Translations under genes and position numbers: made by a program | In this document: positions 7,736-17,800 of the stretch, piece by piece | Layout of the letters: the number at the start of each line of letters is the position of its first letter | Numbering within the stretch: the stretch's first letter is position 1 | Source of the DNA: an uncultured Sediminibacterium sp. | Lineage (GTDB): Bacteria > Bacteroidota > Bacteroidia > Chitinophagales > Chitinophagaceae | DNA length: 64,000 nucleotides | Assembly (NCBI RefSeq): GCF_946481145.1 | Contig: NZ_CAMLMJ010000003.1 | Location: 137,080 to 201,079, forward strand | Direction of reading: 5' to 3' | Notes under the pieces: generated by a model | What the model saw: only the letters and a program-made list of their open reading frames with translations | The model's database searches: none | Told to the model about the DNA's origin: nothing

Positions 7736-8270
7736 GTTTTTTACTTTGTGTGATATACTTACTCAGTAAACCAAGAAAGTAAGGAGATACAGTCGGGCAT
7801 CCCTGACTATTCGGTATCTGATTGGGATATGATTCTTTATCCGGAATACTGCTATGCGCATGTAATACTACCGACCGTTTAAATGCATTGTTATTGGTAC
7901 TGTCGAGCCCAAATAGCTTATATGATTTTCCAAACAAGCCATAATATTGAGGGCCAATTTTATACTTTCCTTTTGAACTGCATTCAGATCCAGGTTGGTT
8001 TGAATACCTGACATCTGATAAATAATATTCCCTGCAAGAACCGTGTGTTACCATGCCAGCATTTAATATGCTATCCTTCAAAATGTCGTAAATAAAAAAA
8101 CGTTTTTTGCCATTATGAAGCTGGAGATCAACAAGAAAACAAAATCTGTCTTCCATTTTTTGTTGCTGAATAAAATTTTTTATAGTCGGTTGCAGATTTG
8201 CGAACCTTGTTTGAGCGGAGAGTAGCGTAAAAAGCAAAATTGCTAAGGCTACTAATCTTAAGCGAAACAT
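7704..8270 (-). CDS. Exported murein L,D-transpeptidase-like protein (YkuD_2 type)
   Basis: A 188-residue protein with a signal peptide (ALAILLFTLLSAQT). The C-terminal half resembles the YkuD_2 group of L,D-transpeptidase-like proteins: VVLHAHSSIPD carries the conserved His, and PNSQGCPTVSP carries the Ser-x-Gly-Cys-Pro active-site motif. The family acts on peptidoglycan in the periplasm; the exact activity is not known. Its 3' end overlaps that of scpA by 32 bases on the opposite strand, so there is no room for a terminator between them. Upstream lies the dxs terminator, so it is probably transcribed separately. Confidence 0.82.
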   Translation of the reverse strand: MFRLRLVALAILLFTLLSAQTRFANLQPTIKNFIQQQKMEDRFCFLVDLQLHNGKKRFFIYDILKDSILNAGMVTHGSCREYYLSDVRYSNQPGSECSSKGKYKIGPQYYGLFGKSYKLFGLDSTNNNAFKRSVVLHAHSSIPDKESYPNQIPNSQGCPTVSPYFLGLLSKYITQSKKPILLWVLDRR

Positions 8271-8313
8271 TTTTTTCTATAAAAGATGATCGCTCTTGTT
8301 TATTCCATAAAAA

Positions 8314-8359
8314 AATCTGTGAATCTGTGGCAAAAAAATAAGCCACAGATTCACAGATT
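8314..8359 (-). terminator. Terminator of dxs built from an 8-base repeat
   Basis: Two perfect 18-base arms, AATCTGTGAATCTGTGGC and its complement, surround a 10-base loop. In the dxs reading direction the hairpin is followed by a run of T residues. Each arm is itself a tandem AATCTGTG repeat. Confidence 0.85.
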
Positions 8360-8370
8360 AGCAAAGATAT

Positions 8371-10302
8371 TTATCCTAAGAGTACTGTTGTATTAACGGT
8401 ATCTTTTACTAATGTGCGAACTGCATCAGCAATTCCCAGTGCATCATAATTACATTCTCTGTGTAATTCTTTTGGTGTACCATGTTCTACCAGCCTGTCT
8501 GGGATACCGAGTATGGTTACATCGGCTTTGTAACCGTATTTATTCATGAATTCCAGTATGGCAGAACCAAATCCACCTACAACTGTTCCATCTTCTACAG
8601 TTACAATCTTGTTGTATTTACTGAATGCTTCGTGTAATAAATCTTCATCAATTGGTTTAACAAAACGAAGATCATAATGGGCAGGGTCGATGCCTTCGGT
8701 TCTTAGTTCACGGATGGCAGCGGTTGCAAAATTGCCGGGATGACCAAAGCTTAATATGGCCACATCTCTACCATCTTTTATTTTTCTTCCCTTACCAATC
8801 TGCACTTCTTCAAATGCCGTTCTCCATTCAGCCATTACACCTTCACCACGAGGGTAGCGAATGACGAAAGGATAGTTTGTTTTTTCCAGTTGGGCTGTGT
8901 ACATCAGGTTGCGTAATTCCTGTTCATTCATCGGAGCACTCACAATTAGGTTGGGAATACAACGGAAATAAGGAATATCATAACAGCCATGGTGTGTAGG
9001 TCCATCTTCACCTACTAATCCGGCACGGTCTAAACATAGTACCACCGGTAATTTTTGTATCGCCACATCATGCACTACCTGGTCATAAGCACGTTGCATG
9101 AATGAGGAGTAAATATTACAGAATACCCGCATGCCTTGCGTTGCCAGTCCGGCACTGAGGGTAACGGCATGTTGTTCACAAATCCCAACATCAAAAGCTC
9201 GATGCGGCATTTTCTCCATCATAAATTTTAAAGAAGAGCCACTAGGCATAGCTGGGGTAACCCCCATTACTTTATCATTTAGTTCAGCCAGCTCAATCAT
9301 GGTATGTCCAAAAACATCCTGGTATTTTGGAGGCTGAGGGGCATCGATTTTCTTTTTATAAATCTCTCCGGTAACCTTATCGAACAAACCGGGGGCATGC
9401 CATTTGGTTTGGTCTTTCTCTGCCAATGCATATCCTTTACCTTTCGTAGTAATAATATGCAACAGCTTCGGCCCTGGTATTTCTTTCAGGTCTTTGAGGG
9501 TATCCACCAGTTTGGTGATATTATGTCCGTCAATAGGACCAAAGTAGCGAATCTTTAATGCTTCGAATAGATTACTGCTTTTGCTCACCACACCTTTTAC
9601 GCCTGCCTCCAGTTTAGAAGCCAGGTCGCGGCTCAGGTTTTTGCCCACAGGGAGTTTCCCAAGCAGGTTCCAAACCTCATCCCTTACTTTATTATAGGTA
9701 GGGGAAGTGCTGATATCTGTAAGGTATTCTTTTAAAGCGCCCACATTGGGGTCGATACTCATACAGTTATCGTTGAGGATAATCAGCATATCACTGTCGG
9801 CCACTCCAGCATGGTTCATGGCTTCGAATGCCATACCTGCCGTCATAGAGCCGTCTCCGATAATAGCCACTGATTTGCGGTTTTCACCTTTATATTTAGC
9901 TGCCATGGCCATGCCGAGGGCCGCTGAAATAGAAGTCGAAGAATGTCCAACCCCAAAAGTATCAAACTCACTTTCCGACCTTTTTGGGAAACCGCTCAGG
10001 CCTTTGTATTTACGGTTGGTAATAAACTGGTCTCTGCGTCCGGTGAGTATTTTATGTCCATAAGCCTGATGACCCACATCCCATACTAATTGATCGTAAG
10101 GTGTATTGTACACATAATGAAGGGCTACGCTCAATTCTACTACTCCCAGACTGGCAGCAAAATGCCCTCCGTGAACGCTAACGACATCGATGATATATTG
10201 TCTCAATTCATCGCAAACCTGATGCAATTGCTCTCTGGAAAACCTTTTCAGGTCGTCGGGATGATTGATCTGGCCTAATAATTTGCCTGGTATGATCTCC
10301 AT
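8371..10302 (-). CDS. dxs: 1-deoxy-D-xylulose-5-phosphate synthase
   Basis: A 643-residue DXS, the first enzyme of the MEP isoprenoid pathway, condensing pyruvate and glyceraldehyde 3-phosphate with thiamine diphosphate. VHGGHFAASLG (43-53) holds the conserved active-site His. GDGSMTAG (149-156) with NDN (177-179) is the cofactor motif. The second domain begins with MGVTPAMPSGS and contains DVGICEQHAVTLSAGLA with the catalytic Glu. Normal length and complete. It is divergent from the lytS-type kinase (191-base spacer) and ends at a strong hairpin. Confidence 0.97.
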   Translation of the reverse strand: MEIIPGKLLGQINHPDDLKRFSREQLHQVCDELRQYIIDVVSVHGGHFAASLGVVELSVALHYVYNTPYDQLVWDVGHQAYGHKILTGRRDQFITNRKYKGLSGFPKRSESEFDTFGVGHSSTSISAALGMAMAAKYKGENRKSVAIIGDGSMTAGMAFEAMNHAGVADSDMLIILNDNCMSIDPNVGALKEYLTDISTSPTYNKVRDEVWNLLGKLPVGKNLSRDLASKLEAGVKGVVSKSSNLFEALKIRYFGPIDGHNITKLVDTLKDLKEIPGPKLLHIITTKGKGYALAEKDQTKWHAPGLFDKVTGEIYKKKIDAPQPPKYQDVFGHTMIELAELNDKVMGVTPAMPSGSSLKFMMEKMPHRAFDVGICEQHAVTLSAGLATQGMRVFCNIYSSFMQRAYDQVVHDVAIQKLPVVLCLDRAGLVGEDGPTHHGCYDIPYFRCIPNLIVSAPMNEQELRNLMYTAQLEKTNYPFVIRYPRGEGVMAEWRTAFEEVQIGKGRKIKDGRDVAILSFGHPGNFATAAIRELRTEGIDPAHYDLRFVKPIDEDLLHEAFSKYNKIVTVEDGTVVGGFGSAILEFMNKYGYKADVTILGIPDRLVEHGTPKELHRECNYDALGIADAVRTLVKDTVNTTVLLG

Positions 10303-10478
10303 GCAGACTGGGATTTAAATGTAAAAGTACGTTTTTAGTCGTAAGTAAGTTCTGGTGATTCGTTAAGAAACAGCCGTAATTAAAGAAGGTTCGTCGACCC
10401 GCAACATTATTTTGCACCAAACAACTCCGGTATTTGCCTTTAATCAAAAATCAGGGGTTTACGGCGTAGCTTTCCTGC

Positions 10479-10486
10479 TATATTTG
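10479..10486 (+). promoter_or_regulatory. Candidate -7 promoter element for the LytS-type kinase
   Basis: TATATTTG matches TAnnTTTG exactly and ends 7 bases before the ATG of the kinase. Transcription would begin at or next to the start codon, so the mRNA could be leaderless. GTTTAC about 17-20 bases upstream is a weak -33 candidate. Confidence 0.45.
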
Positions 10487-10493
10487 TTGATAC

Positions 10494-11558
10494 ATGAGGA
10501 CGAGCAAAACTACATTATACTGGTGGTGCCAGTTTGGAGGCTGGCTGTTCTATGGTTTAACCATGGTCTTCTTTGCCTTTATATTCAAGGACCGTACCGG
10601 AGATATTAGCGAAATCTTTTATTACAGACTGATCATTACCACCGTGTTGGGATTGGTTTTTACGCATTTATTGCGTGAATTCGTAATCAGCATGGAGCTA
10701 AGGCCACCCATTCAAATCAGTAAATGGTGGCTTTTAACAACAGTAATTCTCACCATTATTGTGTTGTATAGCCTTTGTAACAGTGCTATAGTAGAATGGC
10801 TGGGTTATTATGATCATGCCAATAAAGCATCCATCGCCAAAAGATTCCTCTCAAACCTGATTTTTGATTCACCCATGATATTGGTTTGGGTATCGATTTA
10901 TTACATTTGGCATTATGTTGAGCTTGGAACCAAGAGTGAGATCCAGAAAGTAAAGCTGGAAAGCCTGGTTAAGGAGCTTGAATTGAAAACGATTAAATCG
11001 CATATCAACCCGCATTTTATCTTCAATGCATTGAATAGTATCAGGGCATTGGTAGATGAGAACCCGAACAGGGCCCGTACCGCAATTACTGAACTGAGTA
11101 ATATATTACGGAGTAGTATGCAGGCTGAAAAACTGGAAACAGTGCCTTTTGAAAAGGAATTGAATATTGTGAAGGATTATCTGGCATTGGAACATATTCG
11201 TTTTGAAGATAGATTGAATGTGGAGTATGAAATTGATGAAGATACCCTGGACCAGCCTGTACCACCTATGATGTTACAGACCCTGGTAGAAAATGCGATT
11301 AAGCACGGTATTGGTAAGCAAAAAAATGGTGGCGTGATTAAAGTAATTTCCGATTACCGGGATGACCACCATGAACTTATTATCCGTAATACCGGACAGT
11401 TGAATAATAATGCCAGTAACGACGGATTCGGAATTAATAGTACCCGAAACAGACTGAAACTATTATTCGGCGGAAAAGCTAACTTTGAAATCAAGGACAT
11501 TGGAAACAATATGGTGGAAGCCACTGTAAAAATGCCCGTACAAACCGTTTATTCTTAA
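10494..11558 (+). CDS. LytS/YehU-type sensor histidine kinase
   Basis: A 354-residue membrane kinase. Four hydrophobic helices fall in the first 150 residues. The His_kinase domain follows, with SHINPHFIFNALNSIR (phospho-accepting His probably H174 in the NPHFIFN box). The ATPase N-box is TLVENAIKHGIG and the G-box GFGINSTRNRLKLLFGG. The input signal is unknown; the short membrane domain has no extracellular sensor. The gene for a LytTR response regulator begins 21 bases after its stop, so the two form one operon and a likely signalling pair. Confidence 0.93.
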   Translation: MRTSKTTLYWWCQFGGWLFYGLTMVFFAFIFKDRTGDISEIFYYRLIITTVLGLVFTHLLREFVISMELRPPIQISKWWLLTTVILTIIVLYSLCNSAIVEWLGYYDHANKASIAKRFLSNLIFDSPMILVWVSIYYIWHYVELGTKSEIQKVKLESLVKELELKTIKSHINPHFIFNALNSIRALVDENPNRARTAITELSNILRSSMQAEKLETVPFEKELNIVKDYLALEHIRFEDRLNVEYEIDEDTLDQPVPPMMLQTLVENAIKHGIGKQKNGGVIKVISDYRDDHHELIIRNTGQLNNNASNDGFGINSTRNRLKLLFGGKANFEIKDIGNNMVEATVKMPVQTVYS

Positions 11559-11579
11559 TTCTATATAATAATCTGAGCT

Positions 11580-12311
11580 ATGGCTATCAAAGCAATCATT
11601 ATTGATGATGAAAGACTTGCACGAAATGAGTTAAAGAAATTATTGCAGGATCATGCTGATATAGAAGTTATTGAGGAAGCTGCTAATGTGGATGATGGGA
11701 TCGAAAAAATCGAAACCCTCAATCCTGATTTGATTTTCCTTGATATTCAAATGCCGGGCAAAACAGGGTTCGACCTGCTTGCCGAAGTAGAAAAAGCTCC
11801 TAAAGTAATTTTTACCACTGCTTATGATGAATATGCCATCAAAGCATTCGAAGTAAATGCACTTGATTACCTGCTAAAACCCATTGAACCCAAGCGTCTT
11901 TCAGATGCCATTCAAAAACTACAGGCTGAAATGTTCAAAGAATCAGCCGGTATTAATGGCGTTAACAGAGGCCCACTTACCGAACTCGACCAGGTATTTG
12001 TAAAAGACGGTGAACGTTGCTGGTTTGTGAAACTTGGTGAAATCCGCTTGTTTGAAAGTGTTGGTAACTACGCTAAAGTATTCTTCGGTACCAACAAACC
12101 CCTTATCTTAAAATCTTTGAACGCACTGGAAGAAAGACTTGACGACAGAATGTTTTTCCGTGCCAACAGAAAACATATCATTAATCTCCGCTGGATTGAA
12201 AAAATTGAACCATACTTCAACGGCGGTCTCCTCGTAGACCTGAAAGGCGGCGAAAAAATAGAAGTAAGCCGCAGACAGACGGTTAAGTTTAAAGAAATGA
12301 TGAGCTTGTAA
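11580..12311 (+). CDS. LytTR-family response regulator
   Basis: A 243-residue regulator. The receiver domain (1-120) has the acidic pair at D9/D10, the phosphorylated Asp at D55 in FLDIQMPG and the conserved Lys in YLLKPIEP. The C-terminal LytTR DNA-binding domain (about 140-243) includes FESVGNYAKVFF, RANRKHIINL and VSRRQTVKFK. It probably carries the output of the kinase upstream. LytTR targets usually carry paired direct repeats; none could be assigned here. Confidence 0.94.
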   Translation: MAIKAIIIDDERLARNELKKLLQDHADIEVIEEAANVDDGIEKIETLNPDLIFLDIQMPGKTGFDLLAEVEKAPKVIFTTAYDEYAIKAFEVNALDYLLKPIEPKRLSDAIQKLQAEMFKESAGINGVNRGPLTELDQVFVKDGERCWFVKLGEIRLFESVGNYAKVFFGTNKPLILKSLNALEERLDDRMFFRANRKHIINLRWIEKIEPYFNGGLLVDLKGGEKIEVSRRQTVKFKEMMSL

Positions 12312-12312
12312 A

Positions 12313-12413
12313 GTGAATTGTGAATGGTGAATTGTCAAATAAAGAGAATTGACCATTCACCATTGACCACCCACATCTCACCATAAATTCACCATTGACC
12401 ATTCACAATTGAC
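12313..12413. repeat. GTGAATT/ATTCACC heptamer arms between lytR-type gene and M28 peptidase
   Basis: Left units (12313-12338) GTGAATT GTGAATG GTGAATT are mirrored by right units ATTCACC ATTGACC ATTCACA (12349-12373 and 12388-12413). No compact terminator is seen inside, so the repeat itself may be the only structure at this gene boundary. Confidence 0.75.
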
Positions 12414-12426
12414 ACCCCCCATCAAA

Positions 12427-13722
12427 ATGAAAAAATATTTCTTACTATTTGCCATCCTCACCACAGTAGCGGTTTCTGCGCAGGACGTTGAAAAATTAAT
12501 CAGCATGAGTGAGGTTGAACGTATTGAACGCACTCTCTCTTCTGATGAAATGGAAGGCAGACGCACTTTTACCAAAGGAATTGATAAGGCTGCTGCTTTT
12601 ATTGCAGATGAGTTTAAAAAAACCGGCCTGAAAACCTGGAACAATAGCGGCTCATACCTGCAACAATTTGCAATGGTTCGTCCAAAATTCATCAGTGTTG
12701 CTGCAAGCATAGGCGGTGTTAGTTTAGATAGCAGAGATGTGATTGTGGTAACCTGTCAACCTGAAATAAACATCACCGAAAAATCTGGCTACGAAAAGGT
12801 AAAAATTAGCGCAGGTACTAATCTTATTTCGGAAGCAAGGAAATTGCTTACGGCCAATAAGAATTATGTGGTGATTGTTGATACGAGTCAGGCTAAAAAT
12901 TTCAGTACACTTACAAGACTAAAATCTACCATCTTTAAAACAGACAAGAATGTTGTTTTTATATTGGCTGCAAATGATCCGGCAAGTTTTAGTGTAAACT
13001 GTAAACATGAAATCACTGAAATGCCATTGGCAAATGTGGTAGGAGTGTTGCCTGGGAAAAGTAAGAAAGACGAGTATGTAATTTTCTCCGGCCATTATGA
13101 TCACCTGGGTGTGGTGAGCAAAGACAGGAACGGTAATGTATTAACCGATTCTATCTTCAACGGTGCTAATGATGATGCAGCAGGAACTACGGCTATGATG
13201 GTTTTGGCACAGTATTTCAAAAAAGTAAATAACAACGAACGTACATTGATTTTTGCTGCATTCACAGCAGAAGAAGTGGGCGGCTTTGGCGCCACTTATT
13301 TTTCTCGCCAATTCGATCCGGCAAAAGTAATGGCCATGTTCAATATTGAAATGATTGGATCAGAAAGTAAATGGGGCAAGAATTCAGCATTCATTACTGG
13401 ATTTGAGAAAACAGATATGGGTAAAATTTTGCAAGCTAACCTGGCCGGAACTGATTTTACTTTTTATCCTGATCCTTATACTGAGCAAAACTTATTTTAT
13501 CGTTCAGACAACGCCACCCTTGCCCGTTTAGGTGTTCCTGCGCATACAATTTCTACCACTAAAATAGACGTAGACCCTTATTACCATAAAGCAACTGATG
13601 AATTCAGTACCATTGATATAGACAATATGACCCGTATCATTCGTGCTATTGCACTTAGTTCGAGAGGTATTGTAAGTGGAAAGGAAACGCCTACAAGGGT
13701 GGATACATCTGATTTGAGATAA
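12427..13722 (+). CDS. Exported M28-family zinc peptidase
   Basis: A 431-residue protein from the ATG at 12427, chosen because it opens directly into a signal peptide (MKKYFLLFAILTTVAVSAQ); a TTG 18 bases upstream is in frame but less likely. Zinc ligands and catalytic residues of family M28 are visible: H223 in GHYDHLG, D249 in NGANDDAAG, the Glu pair E282/E283 in TAEEVGG, E308 in FNIEMIG and H387 in YYHKATDE. E308 stands where many M28 enzymes have Asp. It probably acts as an aminopeptidase in the periplasm or outside. A bidirectional terminator follows. Confidence 0.92.
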   Translation: MKKYFLLFAILTTVAVSAQDVEKLISMSEVERIERTLSSDEMEGRRTFTKGIDKAAAFIADEFKKTGLKTWNNSGSYLQQFAMVRPKFISVAASIGGVSLDSRDVIVVTCQPEINITEKSGYEKVKISAGTNLISEARKLLTANKNYVVIVDTSQAKNFSTLTRLKSTIFKTDKNVVFILAANDPASFSVNCKHEITEMPLANVVGVLPGKSKKDEYVIFSGHYDHLGVVSKDRNGNVLTDSIFNGANDDAAGTTAMMVLAQYFKKVNNNERTLIFAAFTAEEVGGFGATYFSRQFDPAKVMAMFNIEMIGSESKWGKNSAFITGFEKTDMGKILQANLAGTDFTFYPDPYTEQNLFYRSDNATLARLGVPAHTISTTKIDVDPYYHKATDEFSTIDIDNMTRIIRAIALSSRGIVSGKETPTRVDTSDLR

Positions 13723-13740
13723 ACGATATTAGACCAAATA

Positions 13741-13775
13741 AAAAAAGTAGCCCACCAAAATGGGCTACTTTTTTT
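13741..13775. terminator. Bidirectional terminator between M28 peptidase and porP
   Basis: The stem AAAAAGTAGCCCA/TGGGCTACTTTTT has a 6-base loop and serves both convergent genes. Confidence 0.92.
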
Positions 13776-14814
13776 ATTTCCAGGGGCATGGTATTGGATT
13801 AGCCCTTTTTTGTGGCGATCGGAAGATTAATGAAAATTCGAAGGTTTTTAATGGCCCAACAAAATTTTTACTGTTCGACATGTTTACATCATAACTAATA
13901 CCCCCCTGTACATTTCCGTATACAAGTCCCAGATAAGGTATTACAGCCTCATTTTGTCTGTACCAAACACCTGTATTAATAATTGTGGGTTGTTCATTAG
14001 AAGCATCGCCAATGATATTGCCAAGGTTTATACCTGCAGTATAACTATTGACACTTTTCTCTGTTACAAACATAATGTTTGCATTAAAGACTGCTCTATC
14101 AGAAAGAAAAGTTTGATAGTTGGCATTGATATTATAACGCGGTGGATCTAATTGATTGGGGTCTTTTAATGCAGATCTTGCGGTTCTGACAAATCTGTAA
14201 CCGGCAAAGCCTATATCAAAACTTGAGCGATCGGTGCGATAAGTATAATTGATGCCAGCAAAAGCCGCATAATAAGGTTTAATACTATTTAGATAAGGTT
14301 CATCTGTAGGAAGTGTTCTGTTGAATCCGGCAGAAGATAATTGTTGCGCAAAACTAAGTTGGGAAAAGTCAATAAGTGTATTGGAATAAGACCCTCCCAA
14401 ACCAACAGATAAGCCATGCATATCATCCTGGTCAAGACTAACATGGGAACTTACGGCAAGGTTAAATGAATTGCTTTTGTATGCACCGCCTAATCCATAA
14501 TCTTGTAAGAAGAAGATACCCCCGCCAATATAGTTTTGATCATTGTCTTTTTGTTTGAATAACCTGCCATCAAAAGAAAGCGAAGTAGTATTCAAAGGTT
14601 CAACTCCAGACGCGATCCATTGATTGCGGCGTAATGCCATAATACGCCAGTCGGCATCACCATTACCAGCCAAGGCTGGGTTAACTGTAAGTGGTGAAGC
14701 ATAGAATTGAGAAAAAATAGGATCCTGTGCATGCAATGTTTGTACACTGCTAAATAAGATTGCAAGGATAGCGCAATACTTTCTAAGCGATATTTTATTA
14801 TAGCGGTAGATCAT
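13774..14814 (-). CDS. Type IX secretion system membrane protein, PorP/SprF family
   Basis: A 346-residue outer-membrane beta-barrel with a signal peptide ending near HAQ. It carries the family opening DPIFSQFYASPLTVNPALAG. PorP/SprF proteins anchor T9SS cargo bearing a type B C-terminal domain at the cell surface. Its ATG overlaps the TGA stop of the upstream giant gene in ATGA (14811-14814), so the two are translationally coupled, and the giant protein is the obvious partner. Many barrel strands with aromatic residues are visible; the C-terminus is SPQKRANPIPCPWK. Confidence 0.93.
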   Translation of the reverse strand: MIYRYNKISLRKYCAILAILFSSVQTLHAQDPIFSQFYASPLTVNPALAGNGDADWRIMALRRNQWIASGVEPLNTTSLSFDGRLFKQKDNDQNYIGGGIFFLQDYGLGGAYKSNSFNLAVSSHVSLDQDDMHGLSVGLGGSYSNTLIDFSQLSFAQQLSSAGFNRTLPTDEPYLNSIKPYYAAFAGINYTYRTDRSSFDIGFAGYRFVRTARSALKDPNQLDPPRYNINANYQTFLSDRAVFNANIMFVTEKSVNSYTAGINLGNIIGDASNEQPTIINTGVWYRQNEAVIPYLGLVYGNVQGGISYDVNMSNSKNFVGPLKTFEFSLIFRSPQKRANPIPCPWK

Positions 14815-17800
14815 CTTAATAATAATGTTTGTCCGGTTCTTTGAACAAGTGATCCATCTTCAGCAACACCTACAGTTACCCAGATATAGATACCCATTGG
14901 TTGTTTTGTTCCATTAAAGGTTCCATTCCAACCTTCATCATGGTTTTTGGTTTCAAACATGAGTTGGTTAAACCTGTTATACACTTTGAAATACTTAAAT
15001 TCTTTTATGCCAGATAAATAAACAAATAATTTATCGTTGATTCCATCACCATTTGGACTGAAAGATTTCGGGATCATTATGTCGACTAATTTATTATCGA
15101 ATACCCTTACAAGGAGCGAATCTCTTGTAATACATCCTGCCGGAGATATCAATTCAATTGCATATTGCTGTGTGGTTGTGTAATTAAAGAGTACCGATCG
15201 GCTATTAGGTCTGTTAATTCCCCATGATGGTGTCCATCGATACCTGTATCCTGGAATGTCTCTTATCTCAATTGGAAGTGGCACTGTTTTATAAGCACTT
15301 ACTGATGGCATATTTACCCCCGGTATCGGAATGTGAATATCAATGATACTATCCATGGAAGTAGGTGTAGCCGGACAGTATAGCTGACTGGCAGTTAATC
15401 TTATTTCATGGTTACCTCCGATGGTGTATATGTTCTCTGCATTATAACTGTTTTGAATATTGGTATTGCCGAATTCCCATTTCCAAACAATTGGTCCGGT
15501 AGTATTTGTGTCGGTTAGATTGGTGAAATGAACAGGTGTATTTATACAATACGTATCATACATGAATTTTAAAATCGGCTGATTTATTTTTATCAGTGTA
15601 ATACCCTGCGATAAAGTATCAACACAACCATATTGGTTTGTCATCACCGCATTATATCTGCCAGGAATTCCTGTTTCAAGGGAATCGCCAATGGCTCCAT
15701 TTATAGCCGATCCGTTATGTGTCCATTGATAAGTTAATTGTTGAGGCGAAGTAATAAATAAAGTATCTGAGATGTTATTACACAAGTAAATTCCCCTTCT
15801 GGTATTCATTGTACCAACAGGTAGCGGATTGATGATCTGTGTAAATCGAATAGTATCTTCATTATTAAAACATGCACCCTGCCTGAAATTGGTGAAAGAT
15901 AAAACCCTGGTATCAGCAACAGATGCAGGAACCGGGAAAGCATATGGGTTTGTATTTACACCGGCAACATTCACTATTGGACCATTATTATCCCAATAAC
16001 TAAAACTCCAAGGGGCATTTCCTGCAAAATTCATATTCAGGGTATCAAATGGGTATCTGCAAATCACAGAATCTCCTGTTATGATAGCTCTTGGTTTGGG
16101 AAGAACCCGAACTGTTGCGGTAAATATATTACTATTACATCCAGTATTTTTTGCTACAACTGTATAGGTCGCTGTTCCATTTGCAAAAGTGTTATTGTAT
16201 AATACTTCACTAACAGATGGCTGTTGAAATATAGCATTGCTTATACCTGTAACGCTATTTGCTGGCGCAACTGTTGGTAATGTCCAGGTATAAGTTGTTC
16301 CGGGTGGTGCATTAACCGGACTTATATTAAAAGCTGTGCCACTGCATATTTCAGCATTTTGATTTGATATTGCTGGTAATTGAGAACCAACATGAGCTGT
16401 AACTGTGAATGGATTTCCGACACAGAACCCGGCAGTTGGGGTAACGGTATATATTAGTCTGGCAGGACTATTAGTAGTATTAATTAAGGTCTGGAATATA
16501 CTGGCTGAAGAAGTATTTTGAGCTGTTGAACCGGTGATGGCACCAAAAGGAATCGCTGTTGGGTTTGTCCATGTATAGCGGGTATTGGCGGGCACATTCG
16601 TTGGTACTATTGATATCGACGCACCTGTGCAAATAGTATCTACAATATTATTGATTATTGGAGTTGGGTTCACTTGTGTTGTTAAGGTAAAATCATTTCC
16701 ATTACATCCATTAAATGATGGTGTTACGGTATAGACTGCGGTGTTTACAACATTATTGGTGCTGCTTAATACCTGACTAACAGCAGTTTGTCCAACAGAC
16801 TGGGCACTTCCACCAGAAAGTGAGTTAAATGGACTAATCAATGGATTTCGCCAGGTGTAGGTAGTACCGATAGGCGCGTTGTTTGCAGCAAAACTAAATG
16901 CTGAACCACTACATACATTTGATAAAACCTGATCAGTAATAACCGGAATTGGTTGAACAGATACTGCAAGTGTAAATGGAGTTCCCTGGCATCCGTTTGC
17001 TACTGGTGTTATCGTATAACTTGCGATAGATGTATTGATGGTTTGATTTACCAATGTCTGATTGATGACAGACACTCCAGCAATTTGCGCTGCTCCCCCA
17101 GTTAATGTTCCACCTGGGTTATAAGTAGGGTTACCCCATGTATATAGTGTATTAGCAGGTACATTGGCAGGTGAAAAAGAGAATGGTACATTACTGCAGC
17201 TTGATAAGGTCTGGTTATTTATTGCAGGCGTAGGTTTAATTTGAAGTGCAACAGTTTGCTGACTTTGACATCCATTTGCTGATAATAAATAATTGTAAAC
17301 AACTGGCACCTGATTAAGCGAATTGTTGACCAAAACTTCAGCAGGGTTATTATTTCCTGTTGCAGCTCCATTATTTATAAATGCCTGTAATGCTCTTGTC
17401 CAGGTAAAGGAAGTACCAGCTACATTTGAGGTAGGGAAATAATTGAAAGTATTTCCCGAACAGATATCTGGTGCATTTGATACACTGGTTAATACAGGTA
17501 TTGGATTTACAGTAACAGTAATATTTTGTGTATTTGTACAACCTTCTGTAGTTGCCAATGTATAAACATAAGTAACATTCAGTGGTGTATTGGAATTATT
17601 TACCAATACTTCATTCAAGTTATTAGCACCAGAAGCCGCTGGATTATTTATACCCGTAACTACCGCTCTCGTCCAGTTGAATGTTGCTGTAGAAGGAGTA
17701 TTGCTTGTTGGTACGTAAGTGAATGCTGTATTACTGCAAATAGCTGCAGGAGTTAATGAACTGCTTAGTTGTGTTGCAGGATTTACTGTAAGGTTTACAG

